Origin: Leptospira jelokensis | Lineage (GTDB): Bacteria; Spirochaetota; Leptospiria; Leptospirales; Leptospiraceae | Direction of reading: 5' to 3' | Length of the DNA stretch: 64,000 nt | Assembly (NCBI RefSeq): GCF_004769635.1 | Contig: NZ_RQGH01000026.1 | Span: 248,001-312,000 of the forward strand | In this document: positions 55,961 to 64,000 of the stretch, piece after piece | Numbering within the stretch: position 1 is the stretch's first letter | Layout: each line of letters opens with the position of its first letter | Translations under genes and position numbers: made by a program | The notes under the pieces: generated by a model | Told to the model about the DNA's origin: nothing | What the model saw: only the letters and a program-made list of their open reading frames with translations | The model's database searches: none

Positions 55961-56927
55961 ACAAAAAACACTCTACTATTTGTGAATCAGTCACTTTCGT
56001 TGGACTTGGAATCTTAGTTGCACAAATCTCCATTTTTTCGTTACAGCGAGTGTGAAAACGACAACCAAGAGGGTATGATTTTGGTGATGGAACAATACCA
56101 TCAATGGTTACTAATTTTTTTCCGATATTTTCATGATTTGGATACGCAGAAATTAATGCCTTTGTATAAGGATGTTTTGGTGAATCGATCACCAAATCAA
56201 CGTTCCCTTGTTCCACTATTTTTCCCGCATACATGACTGCAATTCGATCGGCAATATGACTTACCAGACCAATATCATGTGAGATAAACAAAACTGCCAT
56301 CCCATGTTCTTTTTTTAACTCTTTTAATAATTCGATCAACTGAAGTTGGATTGTTACATCGATGGCACTCGTTGGTTCATCTGCGATCAATATTTTTGGA
56401 TCACACATAAGTGCCATAGCGATACAAACTCTTTGTAACATTCCTCCCGAAAACTGATTCGGATATTGCTCTAATCGATGTTTGGCGTCTGTAATCCCAA
56501 CTCGTTCCAAAAGATAAATTGCTTTCTTTTCTGCTTCTTCTTTTGAACCCAATCCATGTAATAAAAAACCCTCAACCAATTGATTTCCAATTTTTTGTAA
56601 AGGGTTTAGGGCAGTAAAAGGTTCCTGGAAAACATAAGTGATTTCTTTTCCACGTATCGATCGAAGGGTATTTGCATCAGCTTCTAATAAATTTTTGCCA
56701 TTCAATAGAATGGAACCTGTTGGATACATGGTTGTATTGGAAGGCAAAAGTTTTGTTAACGCTAAACTGGTGATGGATTTCCCACAACCCGACTCTCCAA
56801 CAAGTGCTAACGTTTCGCCTTTGTTTAAATCAAAGCTGATCCCACTAACAATGGGTAAGATGCCATCGTCAGTATTGATTTCGATAGAGAGGTTGTTTAC
56901 GGAAATGGTTTTGGAACTTGTTGTCAT
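55938..56927 (-). CDS. Oligopeptide ABC transporter ATP-binding protein (OppD type)
   Basis: A 329-residue ATPase paralogous to the next gene: Walker [10 protein letters not shown], signature [15 protein letters not shown], Walker [13 protein letters not shown], and a C-terminal OppD/F extension with [11 protein letters not shown]. In the Yej system one double-length protein (YejF) does this job, but here it is two separate proteins, as in Opp/Dpp. Its start overlaps the yejE stop by 4 bp. Confidence 0.95.
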   Translation of the reverse strand: MTTSSKTISVNNLSIEINTDDGILPIVSGISFDLNKGETLALVGESGCGKSITSLALTKLLPSNTTMYPTGSILLNGKNLLEADANTLRSIRGKEITYVFQEPFTALNPLQKIGNQLVEGFLLHGLGSKEEAEKKAIYLLERVGITDAKHRLEQYPNQFSGGMLQRVCIAMALMCDPKILIADEPTSAIDVTIQLQLIELLKELKKEHGMAVLFISHDIGLVSHIADRIAVMYAGKIVEQGNVDLVIDSPKHPYTKALISAYPNHENIGKKLVTIDGIVPSPKSYPLGCRFHTRCNEKMEICATKIPSPTKVTDSQIVECFLFGGKESA

Positions 56928-57973
56928 TCGTAAACCACCTTGTCTTTTGGATCAAAGGCATCCCGAAGGCCCTCACCCACAAAAGCAGAAAATAAAATCG
57001 TCAAAAAAAGAGCCACTGATGGAAAGGTGATGAGCCACCAAGCAGTGAGCCTCTCCCTTCCTTGGCCAATGAGTTCTCCCCAGGAAGGATTGGGTGCTGG
57101 GATCCCGTATCCCAAAAAGTCCAAAGCTGATAAAACCGAAATCGCCGATATCAAAATAAAAGGTAAAAAGGTAACAAGAGGTGTGAGTGAATTCGGCAAA
57201 AGATGTCGCATGATGATGGAGTAAGACGAAGCACCCAAAGTTTTTGCAGCATCAACAAACTGTTGTTTGCGGAGCTTCAAAAATTCACCTCGCATATAAT
57301 AACTGAGTCCTATCCAACTTAAGGAACCATAGGTTACAATGAGAACCATAAATCCCCTGCCAAAAAATGATCCCATGATCAATATCAAATAGAGAAAAGG
57401 AATTGCTGATAAAATTTCGATTAACCGTTGTAAAAACAAATCCAATCGACCTACGAAATACCCTTGAATCCCACCGATAAAGGAAGCGAGTAAAATTTCT
57501 ACAACGATAAGGATCAAACTAAATGTCATGGCAAGTCGATACCCATAGATGATCCTTGTGAAAACATCTCTTCCTCTATCATCGGTTCCCATCCAATGGC
57601 GTAACGTTGGTTTCGATGGAGGATTGGTTCCTTCTTCTAAACTTTCCAAATTGTCTTCGTTCACTCCAAATGGGATTGGTGGGAATACCATATGATTTCC
57701 AGAATCTTGAAACCTAGACTCACGATTCAATTTTTTATAATTGGGTTCTGTGAGATTGGTCCCTCCATATTTAGTTTCAGGGTAAAACTGAAAAATTGGG
57801 AAAGAAACTGACCCTTCATACAAAACAAACAAAGGTTTGTTATTGATTAAAATTGGCGCAAACAAAGATAAAATGTAAGAATAAAAGAGTATCATTAAAG
57901 AATAATAAGCCCTTTTATTCTTTTTGAATTTTTCCCACTTACGGACGTTTGCCGGGTTTGATATAAATTTCAT
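56924..57973 (-). CDS. Peptide ABC transporter permease, YejE type
   Basis: A 349-residue permease of the OppC/YejE family. A long N-terminal extracytoplasmic segment follows the first helix (~40-130), as in YejE. Later come [16 protein letters not shown] and the inner-membrane EAA-like loop [21 protein letters not shown] (~255). It pairs with the YejB-type permease. Start overlaps that gene by 4 bp. Confidence 0.9.
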   Translation of the reverse strand: MKFISNPANVRKWEKFKKNKRAYYSLMILFYSYILSLFAPILINNKPLFVLYEGSVSFPIFQFYPETKYGGTNLTEPNYKKLNRESRFQDSGNHMVFPPIPFGVNEDNLESLEEGTNPPSKPTLRHWMGTDDRGRDVFTRIIYGYRLAMTFSLILIVVEILLASFIGGIQGYFVGRLDLFLQRLIEILSAIPFLYLILIMGSFFGRGFMVLIVTYGSLSWIGLSYYMRGEFLKLRKQQFVDAAKTLGASSYSIIMRHLLPNSLTPLVTFLPFILISAISVLSALDFLGYGIPAPNPSWGELIGQGRERLTAWWLITFPSVALFLTILFSAFVGEGLRDAFDPKDKVVYE

Positions 57974-58980
57974 TCGAAATCAATCCTCGGGTCAATTAAG
58001 ATGTAACAAAAGTCTGAGACAATTTTTCCGATTAAACCTAAAAAACTTTGGGCCAAAAGTAAACCCATCATCAAATCGGTATCTCTTTCTCTAACTGCTT
58101 CAAAACTAAGTAGTCCCATTCCATCGATGTTAAAAACCAATTCGATAAAAAGGGATCCTGAGAAAATCAATGTTAAGTTACTGCCAAATCCTGTTGCAAT
58201 TGGAATGAGTGAATTTCGGAATGCATGTTTAAAAATAGAATCTGAAAAACTTAGCCCTTTGGAAATGGCAGTTCGCACATATTCCTTTGCAATTTGGTCA
58301 AGCAAACTATTTTTCATAAGTAAGGTTAATACAGCAAAACTACCAACCACATAACAGATCACCGGTAAAAACATATGAGCCAATCGATCTTTTACTTTCC
58401 CAACAAAACTTAAGTCTTCATAAAAATCAGAAACTTCGTGGCCTAATGGAAAAAATGAAAACACTTCTCCAGAAGCAAATAAATACAAGAGTAACATCGC
58501 AAAGGCGAATACTGGGAGAGAATATGTAAAAAAGATGATGAAACTCGTGATGAAATCAAACCGACTTCCTTCTTTTAACGCTTTTTGGATTCCCAATGGT
58601 ATACAAATCAAATATGTTAAAAAGAATCCTGATAATCCAAAGAAAAGGGAAACTGGTAGTTTTTCCACAATGAGTTCTGATACCTTTTTTGAATGTAATC
58701 TCGATTCACCGAGGTCAAACTGTACGATTTGTTTGAGCCAATAGAGATAAGCAACTGGGGCCGGTTTGTCTAAATGTAATCTTTTTTTAATAAGATCAAT
58801 TTCTTCTTGGGAAATTTGTTTGGTGGAAGCACCTGCCAAATTCCCCGCACCTTTTAATTTTGCAATTTCGCTATTGAGTGGGCCACCAGGGGCAAAATGA
58901 GAAATTAAAAAAACCAAAAATGTGATTCCAAGTAGGGTTGGAAAAATCAATAAAAACCGCTTTAAAAAGTATTTCCACAT
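57970..58980 (-). CDS. Peptide ABC transporter permease, YejB type
   Basis: A 336-residue permease of the OppB/DppB family, closest to Yej[16 protein letters not shown] opening (~28-35), a lengthened periplasmic loop, then [17 protein letters not shown], the EAA loop and the ending [11 protein letters not shown], which is diagnostic for YejB. YejB/E take up peptides such as the microcin C class in E. coli. No YejA-type binding protein is next to it, so the substrate-binding partner is elsewhere or replaced. Confidence 0.9.
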   Translation of the reverse strand: MWKYFLKRFLLIFPTLLGITFLVFLISHFAPGGPLNSEIAKLKGAGNLAGASTKQISQEEIDLIKKRLHLDKPAPVAYLYWLKQIVQFDLGESRLHSKKVSELIVEKLPVSLFFGLSGFFLTYLICIPLGIQKALKEGSRFDFITSFIIFFTYSLPVFAFAMLLLYLFASGEVFSFFPLGHEVSDFYEDLSFVGKVKDRLAHMFLPVICYVVGSFAVLTLLMKNSLLDQIAKEYVRTAISKGLSFSDSIFKHAFRNSLIPIATGFGSNLTLIFSGSLFIELVFNIDGMGLLSFEAVRERDTDLMMGLLLAQSFLGLIGKIVSDFCYILIDPRIDFE

Positions 58981-58983
58981 GGT

Positions 58984-60030
58984 TTAGAACTCCCACCAGT
59001 CTTTCGATTTTTGATAACCTTTCAATTCTAAATATCCTTTCGCAGACTTTTTTTGATTTGGATCTTTGGCCAAAACGGCTCCTTCCCAATAGATGGTTTG
59101 GGTGGAATCACTTCCATCAAACTCTTGTTCATTGAAAATGGGTTCTACTTCCCATTCACCTCCTGGGTATTTGATTTTCCAATGTAAGGGATAAACTATT
59201 TTGGTTTTGTTACTCTTCCAAAACTCACCAACGGGATCCATTTGGATTTCTACCCCTTCTTTCCAATAAGTCACCTTGCCTTTGGGATCACGATAGGTAC
59301 CAAATATTTCTGGAGCTGAATTTTTGGAGGCTCGGAACCGAAAGAATACATAATCCCCACCATGATTGTCCATCAAACAAATCCAATCCCAACCTGACTC
59401 TCCTGTTGCCAGAGTAGGGATAGACTTAGAAGATTTTTCACTCCACTCATGATCCATCCATGATTCGCCAGAAAGTATGGTTTCTTTTTTACCTTGGAAC
59501 CATAAACTTCCAGTGGTAACCAATCTCGGATAACTATAGTAATACGAAAAAATATTTGGATTCCGTTTGGATTTAATTGAAATCCCATCTTTACCGTGGG
59601 AAAGGATGTTTCCATTTCCATTCAACAATAGTTCCAAAGCAATTGTTTTGGATTTTGGATTTGCTTTGATCAAAAATTGATCTTTTGAAAGAATTTGAAA
59701 TTCATATTCGCCACTATAAATTTTATTCGTTTGATAGCCAGCAAGGTCCCCTAGGCTTCGTTTGATAGTTTGGCTTGTTTCATGGCGTTTTTGTTTCAAA
59801 TCGGATATGGCAAAATGCACAGGAAAAACTTCTGGATTCCAATCTTTTCCATCACTAAATTTTAATCGAAAAAAAGAAAGTTCATATCCATATAGATTTC
59901 CCGACTCTGCTTTGATGTGCCCAACAAAATAACACCATTCTAATCCATAATCGGAATGAAAACTATGGTCTTTGGGAAAACTAAAATGAAAAAAACAAAT
60001 TGAAAGTAGTAACAGTTTAAATCGATTCAT
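58984..60030 (-). CDS. AttH/CrtC-like lipocalin-family protein
   Basis: About 348 residues. A short signal peptide (~18) precedes a two-barrel protein of the CrtC/AttH group: DYGLEWCYFVGHI near the start, GESWMDHEWSEKS in the middle, and GRAVLxKDPNQKKSAKGYLELKG-like strands at the end (AKGYLELKGYQ). AttH-type proteins are envelope lipocalins next to ABC transporters. The start is ATG 60030, whose codon overlaps the phosphatase stop region by 14 bp. A longer frame from 60087 lacks a signal at its start. Confidence 0.75.
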   Translation of the reverse strand: MNRFKLLLLSICFFHFSFPKDHSFHSDYGLEWCYFVGHIKAESGNLYGYELSFFRLKFSDGKDWNPEVFPVHFAISDLKQKRHETSQTIKRSLGDLAGYQTNKIYSGEYEFQILSKDQFLIKANPKSKTIALELLLNGNGNILSHGKDGISIKSKRNPNIFSYYYSYPRLVTTGSLWFQGKKETILSGESWMDHEWSEKSSKSIPTLATGESGWDWICLMDNHGGDYVFFRFRASKNSAPEIFGTYRDPKGKVTYWKEGVEIQMDPVGEFWKSNKTKIVYPLHWKIKYPGGEWEVEPIFNEQEFDGSDSTQTIYWEGAVLAKDPNQKKSAKGYLELKGYQKSKDWWEF

Positions 60031-62053
60031 CTGGCAACAATTCCCACTTTTTTTCCAGTGGAAGGATGTGTAAGTAGGTGTCTTCAATGTGTTTCATCTT
60101 ATCGATGACATCTTTCATTTTTTGTTTTTGGTTTAACTTACGGTAAAGTTGGGCCAAATTGTATAGGTTTGATAAATTAGAATCATTGATGGAGTAGGCT
60201 TTTTTCCATTCCACTTCTGCTTTTTCATACAAGCCCAAACGGAAATAACAATAACCTAAGATCGCATGAGATTTAAAGTGATTGGTTTTGAATTTGTTAT
60301 AGGACTCTAACATAACAACGGCATTTTCGTAATCACCGCTATAGGCAAGAGCTTTCCCATATGCAAGTTGTGTATTAAGTTCTCTCGGTAAAATTTTGTG
60401 AGCTTCTTTGTAATACAAAGTTGCCTGTTTATAATCTTTTTTTTGGTAAACCTGATCTCCTTTCGATTGTAAAACACGAAAGTCTTCTAATTTGGGAGAT
60501 AACTGTAATCCGAGTAAGGTGATGTCATCCATCGCATCAGTTCCCATTGTGAATTCACGGTGGTGGTTCATGATGAGTTCCACTGTTTCTTGGATTGATG
60601 CATTTGCATTTTCTTCTATGAGATGCATGAGTTTTGTTTCACCAAACGCAAGTCCATGATCGTTCTCTGCTTCTGTTAGACCGTCAGTATACAAAAAGAG
60701 TTTATCACCTGGCTCTAATTGGAGGTGTAAATCGCGGTAAGTATCACCAGCATCCGGAAACATTCCAAGAAAGGTTCCTTCACCATCACAAATCTCTGCC
60801 TTTCCTGTTTTATGCCGAAATAAAATAGGCCTTGGATGGCCAGCAATTGAATACACTACTTTGTAATCAGAATGGATGAGTAAATAAACACAGGTTGTGT
60901 AACCCTGTTGTTTGACAAGGTCAAGTAACTCCCGATTGATGAGTTTGAATGTTTCGGAAGGTTTTGGTTTCTTAAAATTCGAAAACAACATTTTCGATAA
61001 TGCTGTGATAAATGCTGCAGGCACACCGTGCCCTGAAACATCACAGACAGCGACACCTAACTTATCTGTATGATAAGGAAAATAATCATAATAGTCCCCA
61101 CTCACTTCTTGCATGGGACTAAAACCAGTCCAAAATTGAATTCCATTCCAGTCTGGTATAATTTCTGGGATGAGACCCTTTTGGATGTTCTTTGCCAATC
61201 GTAAGTCTTTCGCCATAGAAAGTTGTTTTTTTTCCAACTCTTGTTTGAAAGACTTTAAAACTTCAACTGCCGCTTCCAAATCACGGTTTTCAATGGCTAG
61301 TTCACGTGATTTGCCCACAACATCCCGAACATCCACAATCGACATTTCTTCTAATTCTGTTTCTGATCGGGAAGTCACCATCACCCGATGGCGAGATGTT
61401 ACGTTATCTTTTGTTAGGTGAGACCTAGACAAATACAAAACATCATCTTTCCATTCCAATTCGTATTCGTTTGCATCCGAACCAAATTGAATCTCTTCAC
61501 CCAGTTCTTTGTGAGAAACGTGAATGCCAAAAAGTTTTGTTTTCGTCATTCTGATTTTGAATTCTTTGAGTTCAAATAGTACAGCGAGACCATTCAACAT
61601 ACCTTGGAAAAAAACGGCATCATACCATTTCTCTTGGTATTCTGGGAGATATACGAAAACAAATTTAAAATGATTTTCAGATAATGGTTTTACATTAAGA
61701 TAAACTACTCTTGTTAGGCGACCAATCAAAATGGGAAGACGTTGGATCATTTCCACCATATCAATTCTTGTATCATCCAATGGTAACAAATCATACGCAT
61801 TGGTGATAAGAGCTTCTGTGCCCACATGGTACAAAATCCCCGAAATGTCCAAAGACATGGCGATTTGTTGGATGATTTTATCTTCTAGGGCTTGCGAAAT
61901 CCAATAATTTGGATCTTTTAAGATGCGAGTGTAGGTGTTATCATCTAAAATTTCAGGAAAAGGATTGGTGTGGGCTGTGAGATTGTTTTCCCGCTCATAA
62001 ACTTGGATGAGGCCAGATACTCGTTTGGATGATATTTCTCTTGCAGAATGCAG
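60017..62053 (-). CDS. RsbU-like PP2C phosphatase with TPR repeats, probable non-AUG start
   Basis: This SpoIIE/RsbU-type serine phosphatase has a coiled-coil linker (~255-285 in the extended numbering), a PP2C domain (~290-500; motifs EVSGDYYDYF, VCDVSGHGVPAAF, FLYTDGLTEAEND, GTDAMDDITLL) and C-terminal TPR units (~510-660; YKEAHKILPRELNTQLAYG). It would dephosphorylate an anti-anti-sigma factor. The obvious ATG is 61858. However, 65 more codons upstream are open, look protein-like, and contain no ATG, GTG or TTG. CTG 62053 lies eight bases after GGGAGGG and is the best start. Confidence 0.75.
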   Translation of the reverse strand: MHSAREISSKRVSGLIQVYERENNLTAHTNPFPEILDDNTYTRILKDPNYWISQALEDKIIQQIAMSLDISGILYHVGTEALITNAYDLLPLDDTRIDMVEMIQRLPILIGRLTRVVYLNVKPLSENHFKFVFVYLPEYQEKWYDAVFFQGMLNGLAVLFELKEFKIRMTKTKLFGIHVSHKELGEEIQFGSDANEYELEWKDDVLYLSRSHLTKDNVTSRHRVMVTSRSETELEEMSIVDVRDVVGKSRELAIENRDLEAAVEVLKSFKQELEKKQLSMAKDLRLAKNIQKGLIPEIIPDWNGIQFWTGFSPMQEVSGDYYDYFPYHTDKLGVAVCDVSGHGVPAAFITALSKMLFSNFKKPKPSETFKLINRELLDLVKQQGYTTCVYLLIHSDYKVVYSIAGHPRPILFRHKTGKAEICDGEGTFLGMFPDAGDTYRDLHLQLEPGDKLFLYTDGLTEAENDHGLAFGETKLMHLIEENANASIQETVELIMNHHREFTMGTDAMDDITLLGLQLSPKLEDFRVLQSKGDQVYQKKDYKQATLYYKEAHKILPRELNTQLAYGKALAYSGDYENAVVMLESYNKFKTNHFKSHAILGYCYFRLGLYEKAEVEWKKAYSINDSNLSNLYNLAQLYRKLNQKQKMKDVIDKMKHIEDTYLHILPLEKKWELLPDESI

Positions 62054-62139
62054 TTGCTAAACCCTCCCGAAGATTCTCCTTCGGTAGGAGAAAAATAAAT
62101 TTCAATCGATCCCTAGGCAATAGATTTTTCTATGGAGAT

Positions 62140-62595
62140 ATGATTTGGTATCTTCGCGTTTTTGGCATTTTTGTTTTTGTGTTTTTTTTCGCTGTCATTG
62201 GCCAAAAGGAAAGTCGTTTGGAGCGAACATGGGAGGTAAAATTAAAACCTGACCAAACACAAAAGATCTTATACGAATCCTTCCAACCGAAATCCTATCG
62301 GCCCCCAACAGTGGGGGAAGAATGGGAATCCAAAACCTTAGGGGAAACAGTAAAGTGTAAGACCATAGCTGTCACAAATACACCGACAATTTCTTTCCAA
62401 ATCCAAACGGAAGGATTCAAACATTACCAAATGCTAAAAGAGACCTACCAACTCGATGCAACTGAGAACGGCGTTCGTATCTTGGCAAAATGGGAAATCG
62501 AGCCTGTTCCCAATTTCACATCCAAACTTTTATTTTTATTCTTTAGCGATGCGGATTTAAACCTAATCGCCTCTTCAAAAGAAAAACGATTTTAA
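62140..62595 (+). CDS. SRPBCC-like membrane-anchored protein
   Basis: About 151 residues. One N-terminal membrane helix ([21 protein letters not shown]) is followed by a domain resembling the START/SRPBCC (polyketide cyclase-like) fold ([42 protein letters not shown]). A longer frame from 62029 would add 37 residues; ATG 62140 preceded by GGAGAT is preferred. The ligand is unknown. Its 3' end overlaps ispF by 4 bp. It is divergent from the phosphatase gene; the 62054-62139 gap contains the stem CCGAAG/CTTCGG (62067-62084). Confidence 0.6.
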   Translation: MIWYLRVFGIFVFVFFFAVIGQKESRLERTWEVKLKPDQTQKILYESFQPKSYRPPTVGEEWESKTLGETVKCKTIAVTNTPTISFQIQTEGFKHYQMLKETYQLDATENGVRILAKWEIEPVPNFTSKLLFLFFSDADLNLIASSKEKRF

Positions 62596-63086
62596 TGGTG
62601 TTTCTTTGTGCTTTCCATAAGCACAGTCGCCATCACCATCACACCTTCGCTCCTACCCAAAGCTCCCATACCTTCGGAAGTGGTGGCTTTGATCGAAACA
62701 CAATCTAACGGAAGTTTGGTGATACTTGCCAAAGAAGCATTGAGTTCGGCACGGATTGGATTTATTTTGGGATGATCTCCCACATATGTGCAGTCTACAT
62801 TCACAAGTTTAAAATTTTTTTCTGCCACAAGTTCCAGACATTTTTCAATGATGCGAGTGGACTTCATGTTTTTGTATTGTGGGTCGGTGTCAGGGAAATG
62901 GACTCCAATATCACCTAGGGCAAGTGCACCTAACATCGCATCGGCGACCGCATGCAAGATCACATCGGCATCACTATGACCGAGAAATGCAAATTCTGAT
63001 TTTACCTCAACACCCGCAAGCACTAACGGACGAAATGGTTCGTGGATGAGTTTGTGAAAATCGATTCCGTTTCCAATTCTAAACAT
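62592..63086 (-). CDS. ispF: 2-C-methyl-D-erythritol 2,4-cyclodiphosphate synthase
   Basis: A 164-residue enzyme of the MEP isoprenoid pathway. It cyclises CDP-methylerythritol 2-phosphate. The zinc ligands in GIDFHKL (Asp8, His10) and [16 protein letters not shown] (~36-51) are typical, and the C-terminal [15 protein letters not shown] motif matches. It lies one base after nadA, so the two are co-transcribed. Confidence 0.97.
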   Translation of the reverse strand: MFRIGNGIDFHKLIHEPFRPLVLAGVEVKSEFAFLGHSDADVILHAVADAMLGALALGDIGVHFPDTDPQYKNMKSTRIIEKCLELVAEKNFKLVNVDCTYVGDHPKINPIRAELNASLASITKLPLDCVSIKATTSEGMGALGRSEGVMVMATVLMESTKKHH

Positions 63087-63087
63087 A

Positions 63088-64000
63088 TTATTTTTTATAA
63101 CTCAATTCTAACATACGATTCACAGATTTTTGGGCAAGCCTGATCACTTCTTCATCCAAAAAGATTTCAAATTGTTCTTTTAAAAGTGCATCCCTTACTT
63201 TTTCCAAAGTAATTTTTTTCATGTGAGGGCAAGTCTGACAAGTGGACACAAATTCTTTTTCTGGGAATTCAGCACGTAAATTATCACCCATCGAACACTC
63301 CGTCACAAGCATAATTTTGTCCGTTTTGCTCTTTCGGATAAAATCTACCATTTGTGAAGTTGAACCCGAAAAATCTGCTTCTTTGACTACATCTTCATGG
63401 CATTCAGGATGTGTAATCACAGTCACTCCACCAGGAAACAACCGTTTTGTGGAACGAATGTCTTCTGGAGTGTACATCTCATGGACCATACATCGTCCTG
63501 GGTGTGAGATGATGGTTTTTGTCGTTTGGTTCCGAACATTACCTGCCAAGTATTCATCTGGCAAAAAGATCACAGTATCCCCTTCTACCGCGTTGACAAT
63601 TTGTACCGCATTGGCAGAAGTACAACAGACATCCGTTTCGGCTTTGACTTCCGCCGAACAGTTGACATACGTCACAACGGGAACACCGGGGTATTTTGCT
63701 TTTAAAGCTTTGACATCTTCCCTTGTGATGGATTCCGCAAGGGAACAACCTGCTTTTGGATCGGCTATGAGAACCTTTTTTTCAGGGGATAAAATTTTAG
63801 CAGTCTCCGCCATAAAGTGAACCCCATTAAACAAAATGAGATCGGCAGTGGTTTCCTTTGCCATTTTGGAGAGATACAATGAATCTCCAATGATATCAGA
63901 TACTCCCCAAAATACATCGGGTGTCATATAATTGTGCCCAAGGATCACGGCATTTTTTTCTTTTTTGAGACGGTTGATCTCTTCTGCAAGTGGCAGGATC
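63088..64000 (-). CDS. nadA: Quinolinate synthase NadA (partial, 5' end beyond window)
   Basis: At least 303 residues of NadA, the [4Fe-4S] enzyme that condenses iminoaspartate with dihydroxyacetone phosphate to quinolinate for NAD synthesis. The reading frame stays open to the right edge ([24 protein letters not shown]), so the N-terminus lies outside. Cluster cysteines are visible in [18 protein letters not shown] and [10 protein letters not shown]. The [10 protein letters not shown] and [10 protein letters not shown] blocks are typical. Confidence 0.96.
   Translation of the reverse strand, partial: ILPLAEEINRLKKEKNAVILGHNYMTPDVFWGVSDIIGDSLYLSKMAKETTADLILFNGVHFMAETAKILSPEKKVLIADPKAGCSLAESITREDVKALKAKYPGVPVVTYVNCSAEVKAETDVCCTSANAVQIVNAVEGDTVIFLPDEYLAGNVRNQTTKTIISHPGRCMVHEMYTPEDIRSTKRLFPGGVTVITHPECHEDVVKEADFSGSTSQMVDFIRKSKTDKIMLVTECSMGDNLRAEFPEKEFVSTCQTCPHMKKITLEKVRDALLKEQFEIFLDEEVIRLAQKSVNRMLELSYKK

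Overview
The window looks like a chromosomal segment of a spirochaete of the genus Leptospira, most likely from the saprophytic (L. biflexa-like) group. The grounds are the low GC content, the AT-rich codon use, frequent TTG and GTG starts, lipoproteins with degenerate lipoboxes, and the protein families present. These include an RsbU-type phosphatase with TPRs, MASE1/CHASE hybrid kinases, arsenosugar radical-SAM ArsS and cNMP-domain ABC exporters. Genus assignment is by protein recognition only; no search was run. There is no rRNA, recognisable tRNA, CRISPR array, insertion sequence or prophage.

Layout. Positions 1-6.6 kb hold a hybrid histidine kinase and a creB-creC-creD envelope-stress operon. 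creC carries an apparent frameshift in a 9-T run. 6.8-10.2 kb has small envelope genes, a CopD-like membrane protein, a bacteriohemerythrin with a perfect FNR-type box upstream, and a GNAT. 10.2-14.1 kb is an accessory-looking stretch: a small gene remnant, a padR-chrA chromate-transport unit with a tiny coupled ORF between the two genes, DinB, a second GNAT and PaiB. 14.2-18 kb holds an FAD oxidoreductase, a DUF2079 membrane protein and two small lipoproteins.

18-29.4 kb is a tight six-gene minus-strand operon: thiolase, a nucleotidyltransferase/methyltransferase fusion, a cNMP-domain ABC exporter, HlyD, a second cNMP-domain ABC exporter and TolC. It is a type I secretion apparatus in which both ABC proteins carry two N-terminal cyclic-nucleotide-binding domains and a catalytically dead C39-like domain. 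No substrate gene is evident. This is the most unusual system in the window.

29.5-39.6 kb is mostly housekeeping: a GT-B-like protein, an Hpt protein, lpxA-galE, a VanY-like peptidase, recG with three upstream partners, gpsA and MAPEG. 39.7-42.7 kb has a hydrolase, map, and arsS with its peroxidase-like partner. 42.9-46.5 kb has fatty-acid activation genes (acyl-CoA ligase, enoyl-CoA hydratase) and two small conserved-looking ORFs. 46.4-52.8 kb holds a membrane-anchored MutS-family ATPase, a secreted repeat protein and a HEAT/SH3 plus lipoprotein pair.

52.8-62 kb is a second long minus-strand operon: an RsbU-like phosphatase, an AttH/CrtC-like lipocalin, yejB, yejE, oppD and oppF type peptide-uptake genes, and an AsmA-like protein. 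The window ends with an SRPBCC-like protein, ispF and a truncated nadA. Several genes (padR, gpsA and others) have good promoter hexamers so close to the ATG that leaderless transcripts are likely.
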